Source of the DNA: a virus
Direction: 5' to 3' (one strand)
Virus record (IMG/VR): IMGVR_UViG_3300025664_000080
Span: 1-24,822 of that record
Length of the DNA: 24,822 nucleotides
Shown here: positions 6,731 through 14,901 of the stretch, one piece after another
Layout: each line of letters starts with the position of its first letter
How positions within the stretch are numbered: the stretch's first letter is position 1
Position numbers and translations under genes: made by a program
The notes under the pieces: generated by a model
What the model saw: only the letters and a program-made list of their open reading frames with translations
The model's database searches: none
What the model was told of the DNA's origin: nothing

Positions 6731-7794
6731 CAAAGACTTCGATTGAATGGACACACCGCCCGCAGACTGGCGGCGAAAAGGGCGGTTACTCATGGAATCC
6801 TATCCGCGCACGTCGCAAATCGAACGGCAAAGCCGGATGGGCCTGTACTCATGCTTCCCCAGGCTGCATTAACTGCTACGCCGAAAGCATCAACAAGAGA
6901 TTCGGTACTGGACTCGCGTTCAACGTTCCATCGTTGGATCAGGTGGAATTGTTTATTTCCGAAAAGATTCTCCAAGAGCCGCTGCGACTAAAGAAACCCG
7001 CAACGATCTTTGTCGGAGATATGTTCGATTTGTTTCATGAAGCGATCACCGACGAGCAAATCGAAGCGGTTGTCGCGGTTGCGGCGCTCTGCCAGCAGCA
7101 CACGTTCCAATTCCTAAGCAAACGTGCCGACCGCCTGCTTCGATGGTTTCAAGAGAACAATGGCCCGATGGAGACATGCGAACAGGGAGTGCAGCGTCGT
7201 AGTGAATTTATCGGAAAGATTGTTTGGGATGGTCGCGGTAGTCAACCGCATCTGTATTTCCGCGCAACCGCCGAATCCGTCGCTAATCGCAGAGCGTGGC
7301 CCGGCTGGCCCTTGCCTAATTGTTGGTTCGGCGTCTCCGTCGAATCCCAGAAGTACGCCGACGAAAGAATTCCTTTGTTGCTCCAAACACCGGCAGCAGT
7401 GAGGTTTTTAAGCGTAGAGCCGATGCTGGAGAAAATCACATTTGACGAACGCCTTGGGCCTGGGAATCGCCCGTGGCTAAAAAAAGGTTGCCACTACGCA
7501 AGCGACGGATTCGTGATGGACGTTGCTCACTCGTGCGAAGAAGACTGCACCAGTATTGATTGGGTTATCTGCGGCGGGGAATCAGGCCCTAAAGCGCGGC
7601 CGTTCAATCTCGCCTGGGCTGAAAACCTGCTTCAACAATGCAAAGAAGCGGGAGTCCCGTTTTTCATGAAGCAGATGGGCAGCAATCCCTACCTTTACAA
7701 CGAGGACGCAAAGATGCGGTCAATTCGAGATCGCAAAGGCGGCGACATGAACGAATGGCCCGAATGCCTAAGGGTAAGAGAGTTTCCGGCGTGA
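6727..7794 (+). CDS. Phage Gp37/Gp68 family (DUF5131) protein
   Basis: 355 aa. TSIEWTH at the N-terminus, a Cys cluster C40-x6-C47-x2-C50 in CTHASPGCINCYAES, IFVGDMFDLFHEAI, FLSKRADRL, WFGVSVESQKYAD, RFLSVEPML and VICGGESGPKARPF are the successive hallmarks of the phage Gp37/Gp68 family. Family knowledge: the Cys cluster and barrel-like fold resemble radical-SAM proteins, but no reaction is established. This copy carries an extra segment of roughly 50 residues around 140-190 and an N-terminal insertion between W8 and the Cys cluster. Its stop overlaps the C5 methyltransferase start (GTGA), suggesting a linked role, perhaps in nucleic-acid modification (inference). Confidence 0.9.
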   Translation: MTKTSIEWTHRPQTGGEKGGYSWNPIRARRKSNGKAGWACTHASPGCINCYAESINKRFGTGLAFNVPSLDQVELFISEKILQEPLRLKKPATIFVGDMFDLFHEAITDEQIEAVVAVAALCQQHTFQFLSKRADRLLRWFQENNGPMETCEQGVQRRSEFIGKIVWDGRGSQPHLYFRATAESVANRRAWPGWPLPNCWFGVSVESQKYADERIPLLLQTPAAVRFLSVEPMLEKITFDERLGPGNRPWLKKGCHYASDGFVMDVAHSCEEDCTSIDWVICGGESGPKARPFNLAWAENLLQQCKEAGVPFFMKQMGSNPYLYNEDAKMRSIRDRKGGDMNEWPECLRVREFPA

Positions 7795-8756
7795 AACCGC
7801 TGGCCATTGATTTGTATTGCGGTCTTGGCGGATGGGCAGAAGGCCTTCTAGCAGAAGGATTCCGCGTAATCGGCTTCGACATCGAACGCCACGATTACGG
7901 AACCGGACCTTACCCGGCACAGCTTGTCATCCAGGACGTTCTTACGCTTCATGGCTCACAATTCAAAGACGCCGCGTTAATTGTCGCGAGTCCGCCGTGC
8001 CAGGCGTACAGCTATCGGGCAATGCCGTGGAAACGAGCGAAGGCTTTACCGCCGCCGGATAATTCACTTTTTGAAGCGTGTTTCAGAATTCAGCGGGAAG
8101 CGATTCGCGCCACCGGGAGAGAGTGTCCTGATTGTGATACCGGCTGGCCAGAGGGTCGCATGTGTCTGAATTGTCGCGGAGTCGGAGCCATTAACACCCG
8201 CTACATTCCGCTGATCGTTGAGAACGTCAGAGGAGCGCAGAAGTGGGTAGGGCGGGCGAAGTGGCATTTTGGAAGCTACTACCTTTGGGGAGATGTGCCA
8301 GCGTTGATGCCGATAACGTTGAGCGCGGCGAAGGTTTCAGGATCCCGGTTTGACGGGAGCGGACGCTCGTTTCAGACCGCAAGCGTGGAAGCACAGAAGC
8401 GCAATCCAGACGGTACCGAGCATGGACCAGGCTCATGGTTCAAGATCGCAGACTCTAAAAATCGGGGCGCTCGATCGGAAGCGGTGAAAGTCCCCGGCAT
8501 AAGCTTTAACGCTTCCAAGGCTGTGGGCTTCAACGTCACAGCAGCGCAGAGATACCGGGAAGGCGTGAAGAATGAACACGGCGGATCGTGGTACGGAAAT
8601 TATCAGGACGCGAAAGCCGCGGGCAAACTCGCAACCGGGCGCGGCTTCTCAAGTAAGCCCGACTCCCGCAAGGCTGCTTCCGCTCAAATCGCGAAGATTC
8701 CGTTTCCCCTTAGTCAACATATTGCGAGAACTTTCAAATATGGCGCATCCGTTTAA
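7791..8756 (+). CDS. C5-cytosine DNA methyltransferase
   Basis: 321 aa from GTG 7791 (GTGA overlap). KPLAIDLYCGLGGWAEGL at the N-terminus is motif I (SAM binding). SPPC at residues 67-70 carries the catalytic Cys70, VENV at 143-146 is motif VI, and PFPLSQHIARTF near the end fits the closing motif. It transfers methyl from SAM to cytosine C5 in DNA, presumably shielding phage DNA from host restriction. A Cys insertion between motifs IV and VI (C112, C115, C125, C128; CPDCDTGW...CLNCRGVG) probably binds zinc. The region after residue 170 is variable and would be the target-recognition part. No restriction partner is adjacent. Confidence 0.9.
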   Translation: MKPLAIDLYCGLGGWAEGLLAEGFRVIGFDIERHDYGTGPYPAQLVIQDVLTLHGSQFKDAALIVASPPCQAYSYRAMPWKRAKALPPPDNSLFEACFRIQREAIRATGRECPDCDTGWPEGRMCLNCRGVGAINTRYIPLIVENVRGAQKWVGRAKWHFGSYYLWGDVPALMPITLSAAKVSGSRFDGSGRSFQTASVEAQKRNPDGTEHGPGSWFKIADSKNRGARSEAVKVPGISFNASKAVGFNVTAAQRYREGVKNEHGGSWYGNYQDAKAAGKLATGRGFSSKPDSRKAASAQIAKIPFPLSQHIARTFKYGASV

Positions 8757-9060
8757 CCGAAACGAAATCGAATCCGCGACTCTCGGAGTCCTAACCCGCC
8801 TTGCGCTTTGGTTCGACTTAGAAAACCGCGGCACGGTTTTTACCGGCCATGACGTTTCCGGAATCCTCATCGGCGCATGGCACTCCTATGAGAGTTCCAA
8901 AGGCGATACCGCTGAAATCGCGTCCCAGCCTTTAGACTTGGCTCATGAAAAGAGCCGCACTGTACGCGAGGGTATCAACGACGGACAAGGGGCAAGATCC
9001 CGGGATGCAGTTCAAAGAAATGATGGAGGACTGCAAACGCCGAAAGTGGACGCCGGTTAA
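8740..9060 (+). CDS. Hypothetical protein, C-terminus overlaps recombinase
   Basis: 106 aa from ATG 8740, overlapping the end of the methyltransferase by 17 bases. Residues 1-70 look genuine (NEIESATLGVLTRLALWFDL, GTVFTGHDVSGILIGAWHSY). From about residue 70 the frame runs 116 bases into the recombinase gene and the composition becomes that of an out-of-frame read. The native stop was probably lost by a frameshift or by arrival of the recombinase gene near 8945. Function unknown. Confidence 0.55.
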   Translation: MAHPFNRNEIESATLGVLTRLALWFDLENRGTVFTGHDVSGILIGAWHSYESSKGDTAEIASQPLDLAHEKSRTVREGINDGQGARSRDAVQRNDGGLQTPKVDAG

Positions 9061-9553
9061 GTTTCAGGATGTGGGATGGAGCGGCAGCAAGGAACATCGG
9101 CCAGGATTCGATCAAATGATGAACGAAGTACGCCGCGGGAAGATAGACGTTGTAATGGTCTACAAGTTTGACCGCTTTGCCCGCTCACTGAAGCAATTGA
9201 TCCTCGCCCTGGAGGAGTTCAACGCGCGCAATGTTCAATTCATAAGCGTTCACGAACATCTCGACACAACAACCTCGATGGGGAGATTCGTTTTCCAGAT
9301 TATTGGCGCGATTGCTGAATTTGAGCGCGAGTTGACGCGGGAAAGAGTGCGCTCCGGAATTGCGCACGCCCGCGCCCAAGGAAAACATTTGGGAAGGCCG
9401 CGCGCGAACTTGAATACCGACTATATCCGCAAACGCCGCGCACAGGGCCATCGTTGGGACGTGATCGCAACCGAATTGCAGGTTTCTAAGGAGACTTGCC
9501 GCCGAGCGCTCGTAAACGCCACAAAAGGCCCTAAAAAATGCGCCCGTAAGTGA
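8945..9553 (+). CDS. Small serine recombinase (resolvase/invertase family)
   Basis: 202 aa. YARVST carries the nucleophile Ser11; VYKFDRFARSLKQL supplies the conserved Arg cluster; GRFVFQIIGAIAEFERELTRERVRSG is the dimer/long-helix region; the C-terminus (WDVIATELQVSKETCRRAL) is a helix-turn-helix. The length matches Tn3-type resolvases and DNA invertases rather than large phage integrases. Family knowledge: such enzymes resolve cointegrates or multimers, invert segments, or occasionally integrate elements. No inverted crossover pair was recognised in the window. No good RBS precedes the ATG, and its start lies within the previous frame. Stop overlaps the next gene (GTGA). Confidence 0.9.
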   Translation: MKRAALYARVSTTDKGQDPGMQFKEMMEDCKRRKWTPVKFQDVGWSGSKEHRPGFDQMMNEVRRGKIDVVMVYKFDRFARSLKQLILALEEFNARNVQFISVHEHLDTTTSMGRFVFQIIGAIAEFERELTRERVRSGIAHARAQGKHLGRPRANLNTDYIRKRRAQGHRWDVIATELQVSKETCRRALVNATKGPKKCARK

Positions 9554-9819
9554 TTGATTTCATGAATGCGATTTTTCGCACATTGAGAACGCGATTAACA
9601 TCTCTTTTTGAGGTTCTTAAGGAAATGAGCTTCTTCGTTGAAGAATTCAGGCTGCATCACAAATTCGACGGCGACACCTGCCCGAAGTGCGGCAATGCAA
9701 TTTGTGAGTGCCACGGCTGTTTAACTTGCGGCTTCAATCCCAAGCCCACCACAGCGCCGCTAACCCCGCAGCTCCAAGAAGGACCGGCGCCAACACCGTT
9801 GGGTCAAGAGAAAAGATAG
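9550..9819 (+). CDS. Small zinc-ribbon-like protein, last gene of rightward block
   Basis: 89 aa from GTG 9550 (GTGA overlap); ATG 9562 is an alternative start. A helical N-terminus (SLFEVLKEMSFFVEEFRL) leads to CPKCGNAICECHGCLTCG, six cysteines in about 18 residues, surely a metal site. The tail is Pro/Thr-rich. Its last 86 bases overlap, antisense, the 3' end of the leftward transglycosylase gene. Confidence 0.65.
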   Translation: MIDFMNAIFRTLRTRLTSLFEVLKEMSFFVEEFRLHHKFDGDTCPKCGNAICECHGCLTCGFNPKPTTAPLTPQLQEGPAPTPLGQEKR

Positions 9820-10267
9820 AAGAAGTGTCCAACGATGCGGAGGCGTCTCCGCTCGAATCCACTGGCGAAGCTACAGCAACGGCCGTGCTCACATTCTGCG
9901 CATTTGAATCGGCAATTCCGAGGACCGTAGAAACATAATTTAAGACCGTCACGGGAACTGACTTCCCCGAATCAACGTTTCCGCTTCCCCAGTTATAGGC
10001 AGCGAGGGCCGTATTCCAGTTCCCGTACTTCGCGTAGAGCTGTTTTAAATAAGAGACGCCAATACTGATGTTGCTGGAAAGATCTGATATTGGTTGGCCT
10101 GGGAAGCTCGAGGGCATCAACTGGAATAATCCGAGTTCGCCGGCCGCTCCTACCGCGTTTGGATTGAAGCTGGATTCGTGCTGCGCTACGGCAAGCGCGA
10201 TCGAGGATGGAACGCCTTGCGCGTTGGCTTCCTGGACGATCTGGGATTGGATGTCAGAAGAAGCCAT
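9734..10267 (-). CDS. Membrane-anchored lytic transglycosylase (SLT fold)
   Basis: 177 aa, starting 1 base after the stop of the upstream fibre gene. IALAVAQHESSFNPNA carries the catalytic Glu31; GELGLFQLMP (about 43-52) and NTALAAYNWGSGNV are the other signatures of soluble-lytic-transglycosylase domains, which cleave the glycan of peptidoglycan to 1,6-anhydro products. After a low-complexity stretch the protein ends in a hydrophobic helix (VLAPVLLGAAGLAALWWAW), so it is tail-anchored to a membrane with no signal peptide. That suits a virion-membrane or inner-membrane enzyme used in entry (compare PRD1 P7) better than a tail-tip enzyme, but either is possible. Last gene of the leftward block; overlaps the convergent gene by 86 bases. 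Confidence 0.85.
   Translation of the reverse strand: MASSDIQSQIVQEANAQGVPSSIALAVAQHESSFNPNAVGAAGELGLFQLMPSSFPGQPISDLSSNISIGVSYLKQLYAKYGNWNTALAAYNWGSGNVDSGKSVPVTVLNYVSTVLGIADSNAQNVSTAVAVASPVDSSGDASASLDTSSIFSLDPTVLAPVLLGAAGLAALWWAWD
10237..10257 (-). repeat. 21-bp near-repeat at transglycosylase start
   Basis: Matches 12476-12496 at 20 of 21 positions in the same orientation. Both copies encode DIQSQI just after the start codon of their gene (transglycosylase and 743-aa fibre). Confidence 0.7.
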
Positions 10268-10268
10268 T

Positions 10269-12500
10269 TCAATTCTCTGCTACCCACGCACCGTTTTTGC
10301 ATCCGTAGGCGGTTGAAAAGTTTCCGCTGTCAGTCCGAAGATACTGCCACCCGTTGCGCGCTGATGTGCAGAGACCGGATGCAGGAAGGCCGGTGTTTTT
10401 ATAGGTTCCGATATTCCCCTGAAAATCGAGGAATCCATTCGGAGGTTGCGTACCTACCACGATCGGGGTTGCGAAGTCGGTAGTAAAACCGCCTATAGAT
10501 GGAGTATCCCCGCCAAGAATGTAGTACGCTTCTGCTTCACTGCCGCCTGAATCTTGATCCCCTCCCCAGATAGAAATGTTTGTCGCATTGGTAGTGAAGC
10601 CAGCTTCAGTTTGTGCGCTCGCCGCTGCCACTCCATTGCCACGTGTGGAAACGTTTGCAACCGCTGTTTCGGGGCAGGCTATCGTTGCGCCGCTATAAGA
10701 ATTTGCCCAAAGATTCCCGCCTGTGATTGATGGAGCTACGCTCGGATCGCAGGCGCTTGTGATTGTGATTCCATCCCCAACATTGGTTGCCGTTTGCGTG
10801 GCTTGCGCGAATCCTGCCGTCCCGGTGAACGTTCCCGCCTGCTCGGAGTAAACGCCGGAGATGATTGCGTTTCGCCCGCCGTTTGAGCCGAGATCAAGAT
10901 AGATGCCGGAGTTATTGTTTTGACTGGCGAAGATGCCAGATGCCCAAAAGTCAGCGAGGCCCGAAGTGGTAGCCGCCGAACACGAGATATGGAATCCGTA
11001 CTGCTCGTTACCGAATGCTTGCGCCCATCCTGAGAAATGTGGCGAGGTTCCTTGGACACTGGTGAACGCAGCGGGGCAGGTAGCATCATACCCGCTCCCT
11101 AAATTCTGTTCGCTCAGGGTTCCGCGAACTTCCCATTGCAGCGTCTTATGAGTGGCGTCGGGAACAAAGTGGAATCCATCACCGTTGCCGAATTCAGCGA
11201 CCGAGCGGTCTATCTCGCTGTACGTCGTCCAGCCTAAATCGTAGTTGTGATAGTTGAAGTTCGCGTGAACGTTTTCAATCTTGGCCCGCGAAGCTCCGCC
11301 CAGAATTTGCAGTCCATCTCCACAGGTGCTCGATAACGCCCCGCCCGCGCACGTCGGACTGTTTGTGATGTGCTGGAAGGTAAGATTTTCAATCTGCGGT
11401 GCGCTCAACCCGCTGCCGCTCACGGTTAAATCGGGCGAGGAAGCAGTTGCGCATTGAAAGACCGCGCCGCCTTCGCTCAATCCCGTCAGCCGCACGTTAG
11501 CGACCGTCAGCGTCAAGCCGCACGCGGCATAAGTTCCACTGAATAGCAGCTGAGACCCGGAAGTCGCTGAGTTTAAGAAAGTCTGAATCGCCGACTGACT
11601 CGATCCCGGAGTGACGTAGATAATCGCCGCTGGTAACCCGCTTGAACTTCCGCAGGGATTTGAGGTTGTGGTCAGCAAGCCGAGCGTCCCAGCTTGTAAA
11701 CAGTTTCCCGGCGTGAGGGCTGAATCTAAAAGGGACACAAAAGTAGGACCGTTGTTGAACACAGCAAGCCCAGTTCCAGTGGGATTGGTTAACGTTCCAA
11801 AGAATTGCGCCGAAGTAGTAGAGGCAAACTGCGAAAGCGGATTGGCCGTGAGTCCGATACCTGCCGGAAGATCGGAGAGGCCAGCTACGGCGGTTACATT
11901 CAGAGCCGTGCGCTTGAGGAGTCCATTTGCGCCGGGATCCGCGAGTCCGCCGCCAAGATTTTGCTGGATTCCATTAACCCTGAAAATGATGGCGCTTGCC
12001 CCCGCTCCCGTTGGTTCGTTGTCTATGGTCGCGAGCAAGGAACCCGGATTCAATGTCGTGACGGTATAGCTCGACAAAGAATTCGACTGGACGTTTGCCG
12101 AACTGGTAGAGGTCGCAGTCAGGACCGCGCAGTTGCAGGCTCCGCTCGGCTGCGAGGGAGTCGTTGTCATCAAGAGATCGTAGGAGTTTGCGCCCAGAAC
12201 TTTGTTCCACGAAATGAAGCAGTAATTTCCGCTGGTTAAAGTTTGTGGAGCGTTGAAGCAGGGGAAGGGACCGGAGAGAGAAGAGTTTCCTACCGTGAAT
12301 TCCGAAGCCAGCCAAAAATAGTAAGTGCTCGAGCCAGGCTGTCCGACAACCGATGGAGCGCCCGCGACGTTGGGCGGTTGCGGAGTTGAGCTCAGTGGAA
12401 GATAGATAGTCTGCGCTGTGACGCTCTGTCCTAGTGCGCCCGCGCAAAGCAAAAGAACGACTCCAGCGACCTTAGCGATCTGAGATTGGATGTCAGTCAT
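10269..12500 (-). CDS. Secreted or virion fibre-like beta-helix protein
   Basis: 743 aa from ATG 12500, chosen because it places a Sec-type signal directly at the N-terminus (KVAGVVLLLCAGALGQSVTAQ, probable cleavage near residue 28). The first roughly 170 residues are paralogous to the start of the upstream 773-aa protein: both contain PSGACNCAV, QSNSL.SYTV and DNEP.GAG.S. The central region (about 290-600) is rich in short beta repeats with N/G turns, consistent with a right-handed beta-helix of the pectate-lyase type, as in phage depolymerases and fibres. The end (LCTSARNGWQYLRTDSGN) resembles fibre tips. Likely receptor binding or polysaccharide degradation; no catalytic residues were identified. 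Confidence 0.8.
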   Translation of the reverse strand: MTDIQSQIAKVAGVVLLLCAGALGQSVTAQTIYLPLSSTPQPPNVAGAPSVVGQPGSSTYYFWLASEFTVGNSSLSGPFPCFNAPQTLTSGNYCFISWNKVLGANSYDLLMTTTPSQPSGACNCAVLTATSTSSANVQSNSLSSYTVTTLNPGSLLATIDNEPTGAGASAIIFRVNGIQQNLGGGLADPGANGLLKRTALNVTAVAGLSDLPAGIGLTANPLSQFASTTSAQFFGTLTNPTGTGLAVFNNGPTFVSLLDSALTPGNCLQAGTLGLLTTTSNPCGSSSGLPAAIIYVTPGSSQSAIQTFLNSATSGSQLLFSGTYAACGLTLTVANVRLTGLSEGGAVFQCATASSPDLTVSGSGLSAPQIENLTFQHITNSPTCAGGALSSTCGDGLQILGGASRAKIENVHANFNYHNYDLGWTTYSEIDRSVAEFGNGDGFHFVPDATHKTLQWEVRGTLSEQNLGSGYDATCPAAFTSVQGTSPHFSGWAQAFGNEQYGFHISCSAATTSGLADFWASGIFASQNNNSGIYLDLGSNGGRNAIISGVYSEQAGTFTGTAGFAQATQTATNVGDGITITSACDPSVAPSITGGNLWANSYSGATIACPETAVANVSTRGNGVAAASAQTEAGFTTNATNISIWGGDQDSGGSEAEAYYILGGDTPSIGGFTTDFATPIVVGTQPPNGFLDFQGNIGTYKNTGLPASGLCTSARNGWQYLRTDSGNFSTAYGCKNGAWVAEN
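12476..12496 (-). repeat. 21-bp near-repeat at 743-aa fibre start
   Basis: Partner of 10237-10257 with one mismatch. It covers codons for DIQSQI immediately after the start ATG, suggesting that one gene start was copied from the other. Confidence 0.7.
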
Positions 12501-12508
12501 TAGCGTGT

Positions 12509-14830
12509 CTAGTGTCCGCTGCAGGAGAGCCAAAGAGTGTCTGTGCCCGTTCCTGCGAGGGTAACGGTAGTAGCTGACGCTGGGACCGCCTTACAGGCGT
12601 TCACGGCGGTTTGATCCGTGCAGGTGCAACCGAAAGTTGAAGAACTGGTGAAAGTGAAAGAGTTCGCAAAAGTGTGGGTCGCGGCACCGGCGGTCAAAGC
12701 TTGCGTATTGGTATAAATCTTTTCGGCGGTGGTAAGCGTGCCAGCTTCGAACGCGCGCGGATGATTCGACAGCGTAAGATTTGCGACGGCTGTAGTGCTC
12801 GAAATCGAAAAGGGCGCAGTTCCCGTCGCCAAAGTAGAAACGAACTGCCCGGAAAGGGTGGCGCTATTATCATTTTTCAGCAGCAACCCGCCGAACAAGA
12901 AGGCATTTCCACCGGTAGAGGTTTCGGAATAGAGCGGGTCGTAACAGGCGTTCTGATTTTGCAGGAAGGTGCTCGAAAGAACGTGATCGTTGACCGCGTT
13001 ATGCCCGGTCCCACCGGTGATGGTGCCGCAAAGTCTAAGGCCATTCAGCAGCGCCGGCGAACTTTCGCTGACGTCGAAGGCGTAAACAGTGGACCCGGCG
13101 GGCTCACGAAGGAAGTGGTAGTTGCTTATGGCAACGCCTTGCACGTCTCGCAGCTTCCCGAGCGCCGTAGTGGTATCTGACGAATTGCTCTCCACGTAAA
13201 GAGAGGGAATCGTGATTTCTGATAGTTCGTGGCCATTGCCGTTAAATTCAAAAACATATTGCCCGACTCCGGGATGGCCCCAATCCGGACGACCCCCGAA
13301 GTCCACATTCTGACCGCAGCTTGCAAAGGCGCAGTCAATAACCAAGTCCCGCGCTCCCGCGGCATGGCTGCCATCAAGCAATAGATCCGGCAGATGTACG
13401 GAGTTGAAGCCCACTACGGAATTAAGGTCATGGATATGAAGCAAAATCGTAGTGGCGGATGTTGTCGATCCGCCGACCGTAAAGGAAGCGAAAGTCGAAT
13501 CGAAGACGCCTTGCAAATCAACCAGCGAGTCAGTAACCGTGCTGCTTGCGGCCGTGTTCCCGGTAAATTCCAACCCCTGGTCGAAGATGTGTGTGGCAAG
13601 CCCCTGTGCGGTATCGGGCAGAGTCACGAGCAGGGCGGTAGGCGCGGCACCAGAACCGAGCGTTATCTGAGTCATGTTTGTTCCCTGGCCGTCACCCTTA
13701 ATGGTGGTGCCGGAATACTGGCTAAAGCAGGGAGTGCCGCTCATGGTGCAAATGTAATCCACGCCCGTGCCAAGCAAGAGCGTAACTGCGGTAGGAGTCA
13801 CATTGCCGATCGCTACGGTCGCAGCCACCGTCTGATTTCCCACTAAACCCCGTGCATCGCATATTCCACCGGGACCATTAAGCTCCGCCGAGGTAATGCA
13901 GGTATTCAATTTCACGTCGGCAGTCAAACCTGAAAGGCGGTCCGCCAAGAAAACATTATTTAATTTCGTAAAGGAGCCGGTATTCGGAGTGGTGCTTCCA
14001 ATCGGACCCGGCGCCAAAAAAAATGCGGTTGTCGCCAGTTTAGTTGTGCTGTCGCCTGCGGTCGGTGTGGGAGCTGATGGCGCGCCGGTTAAAGCTGGCG
14101 AAGCGAGCGGTGCGGCGCCCGTAATCTGCCCGACAGAATAATCTCCGGACGTGGCAACTACCGCTCCCGTTCTCCCAAACACGCTTGTCGGCGCACCGGT
14201 GATCTGGCCAATCGAATAATCCCCGCTCTGCCCGGTGACCGCGCCGGTCCTTCCGAATACAGTGCTAATTGGCGAACTGCCTCCTCCGATGCTCAAGTCC
14301 GCGACCTGCACGCCATTCTGCCGATAGATCAAATGAGATTGCCCAGCGCCAACGGGTTCGTTGTCCAAGGTGATATTGAGGGCGTTCACGTTGACGGGTG
14401 AGACGGTGTAAGAATTCAGACTGTTCGATTGATCGTTGATCACCCCAGAAGTTATTCCGGTCGCTACGGCGCAATTGCACGCGCCAGATGGTGCGAATGG
14501 AATGGAGGTGCGGAGAACATCCACACTGACGATGCCGAGCGGGTAGTTTGGGGAAACCTGATTATAGTTCGTGCCGGATAGCGTACTGGCCGCACCTAAA
14601 ACGTTTCCCACGAAGTAAGGCGATCCCGCGCCAATCAGGTAGTTGGGAACTGTCCAGTAGAAGTACGTTGCGTTGCCGGGATTGCCGATGCGAGTGACGG
14701 TTGCGCTTGCGGGCTGAAGATTCTGTGATATCGGGAAAGTTATTTGCTGGGTAATGACGGGGGCTTGCGCCCACAGAAACACCGGAGCTAAAAGGATTTG
14801 CGCGAAAATGAAGCGGAGAAGTTTGTTCAT
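12509..14830 (-). CDS. Secreted or virion fibre-like protein with GRTGAV repeats
   Basis: 773 aa from ATG 14830 with AGGGATC about 5 bases upstream. It begins with a Sec signal (MNKLLRFIFAQILLAPVFLWAQ). Then comes the N-terminal domain shared with the 743-aa protein, and two copies of VFGRTGAV...SGDYS.GQITGA (about 190-245), a motif commonly seen in phage tail fibres. A long beta-rich, probably beta-helical domain follows, and the tail is Cys-containing (FGCTCTDQTA...TLWLSCSGH) like many fibre C-termini. Many Cys residues (GACNC, CTC) fit an oxidising, exported environment. Role inferred as receptor binding or surface-polysaccharide recognition. Next gene starts 8 bases after its stop. Confidence 0.8.
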   Translation of the reverse strand: MNKLLRFIFAQILLAPVFLWAQAPVITQQITFPISQNLQPASATVTRIGNPGNATYFYWTVPNYLIGAGSPYFVGNVLGAASTLSGTNYNQVSPNYPLGIVSVDVLRTSIPFAPSGACNCAVATGITSGVINDQSNSLNSYTVSPVNVNALNITLDNEPVGAGQSHLIYRQNGVQVADLSIGGGSSPISTVFGRTGAVTGQSGDYSIGQITGAPTSVFGRTGAVVATSGDYSVGQITGAAPLASPALTGAPSAPTPTAGDSTTKLATTAFFLAPGPIGSTTPNTGSFTKLNNVFLADRLSGLTADVKLNTCITSAELNGPGGICDARGLVGNQTVAATVAIGNVTPTAVTLLLGTGVDYICTMSGTPCFSQYSGTTIKGDGQGTNMTQITLGSGAAPTALLVTLPDTAQGLATHIFDQGLEFTGNTAASSTVTDSLVDLQGVFDSTFASFTVGGSTTSATTILLHIHDLNSVVGFNSVHLPDLLLDGSHAAGARDLVIDCAFASCGQNVDFGGRPDWGHPGVGQYVFEFNGNGHELSEITIPSLYVESNSSDTTTALGKLRDVQGVAISNYHFLREPAGSTVYAFDVSESSPALLNGLRLCGTITGGTGHNAVNDHVLSSTFLQNQNACYDPLYSETSTGGNAFLFGGLLLKNDNSATLSGQFVSTLATGTAPFSISSTTAVANLTLSNHPRAFEAGTLTTAEKIYTNTQALTAGAATHTFANSFTFTSSSTFGCTCTDQTAVNACKAVPASATTVTLAGTGTDTLWLSCSGH

Positions 14831-14901
14831 CTGATCCCTAGAAAATACTGCACGGCCAGCTTTATCCCTTCGAAGCCCACTACCAGCAAGCCGCTCGTTA
14901 C

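Noticed and set aside
7638-7790. 51-residue extension of the C5 methyltransferase
   Set aside because: It lies inside the Gp37/Gp68 gene; GTG 7791 in a GTGA overlap begins right at motif I.
11668-12239. Rightward frames of 133-144 codons inside the fibre gene
   Set aside because: They are antisense reads of a low-complexity, beta-rich coding sequence and have no RBS or protein-like features.
10237-12496. Invertible fibre switch driven by the serine recombinase
   Set aside because: The only repeat pair near the fibre genes is in direct orientation, which would delete rather than invert the fibre gene.
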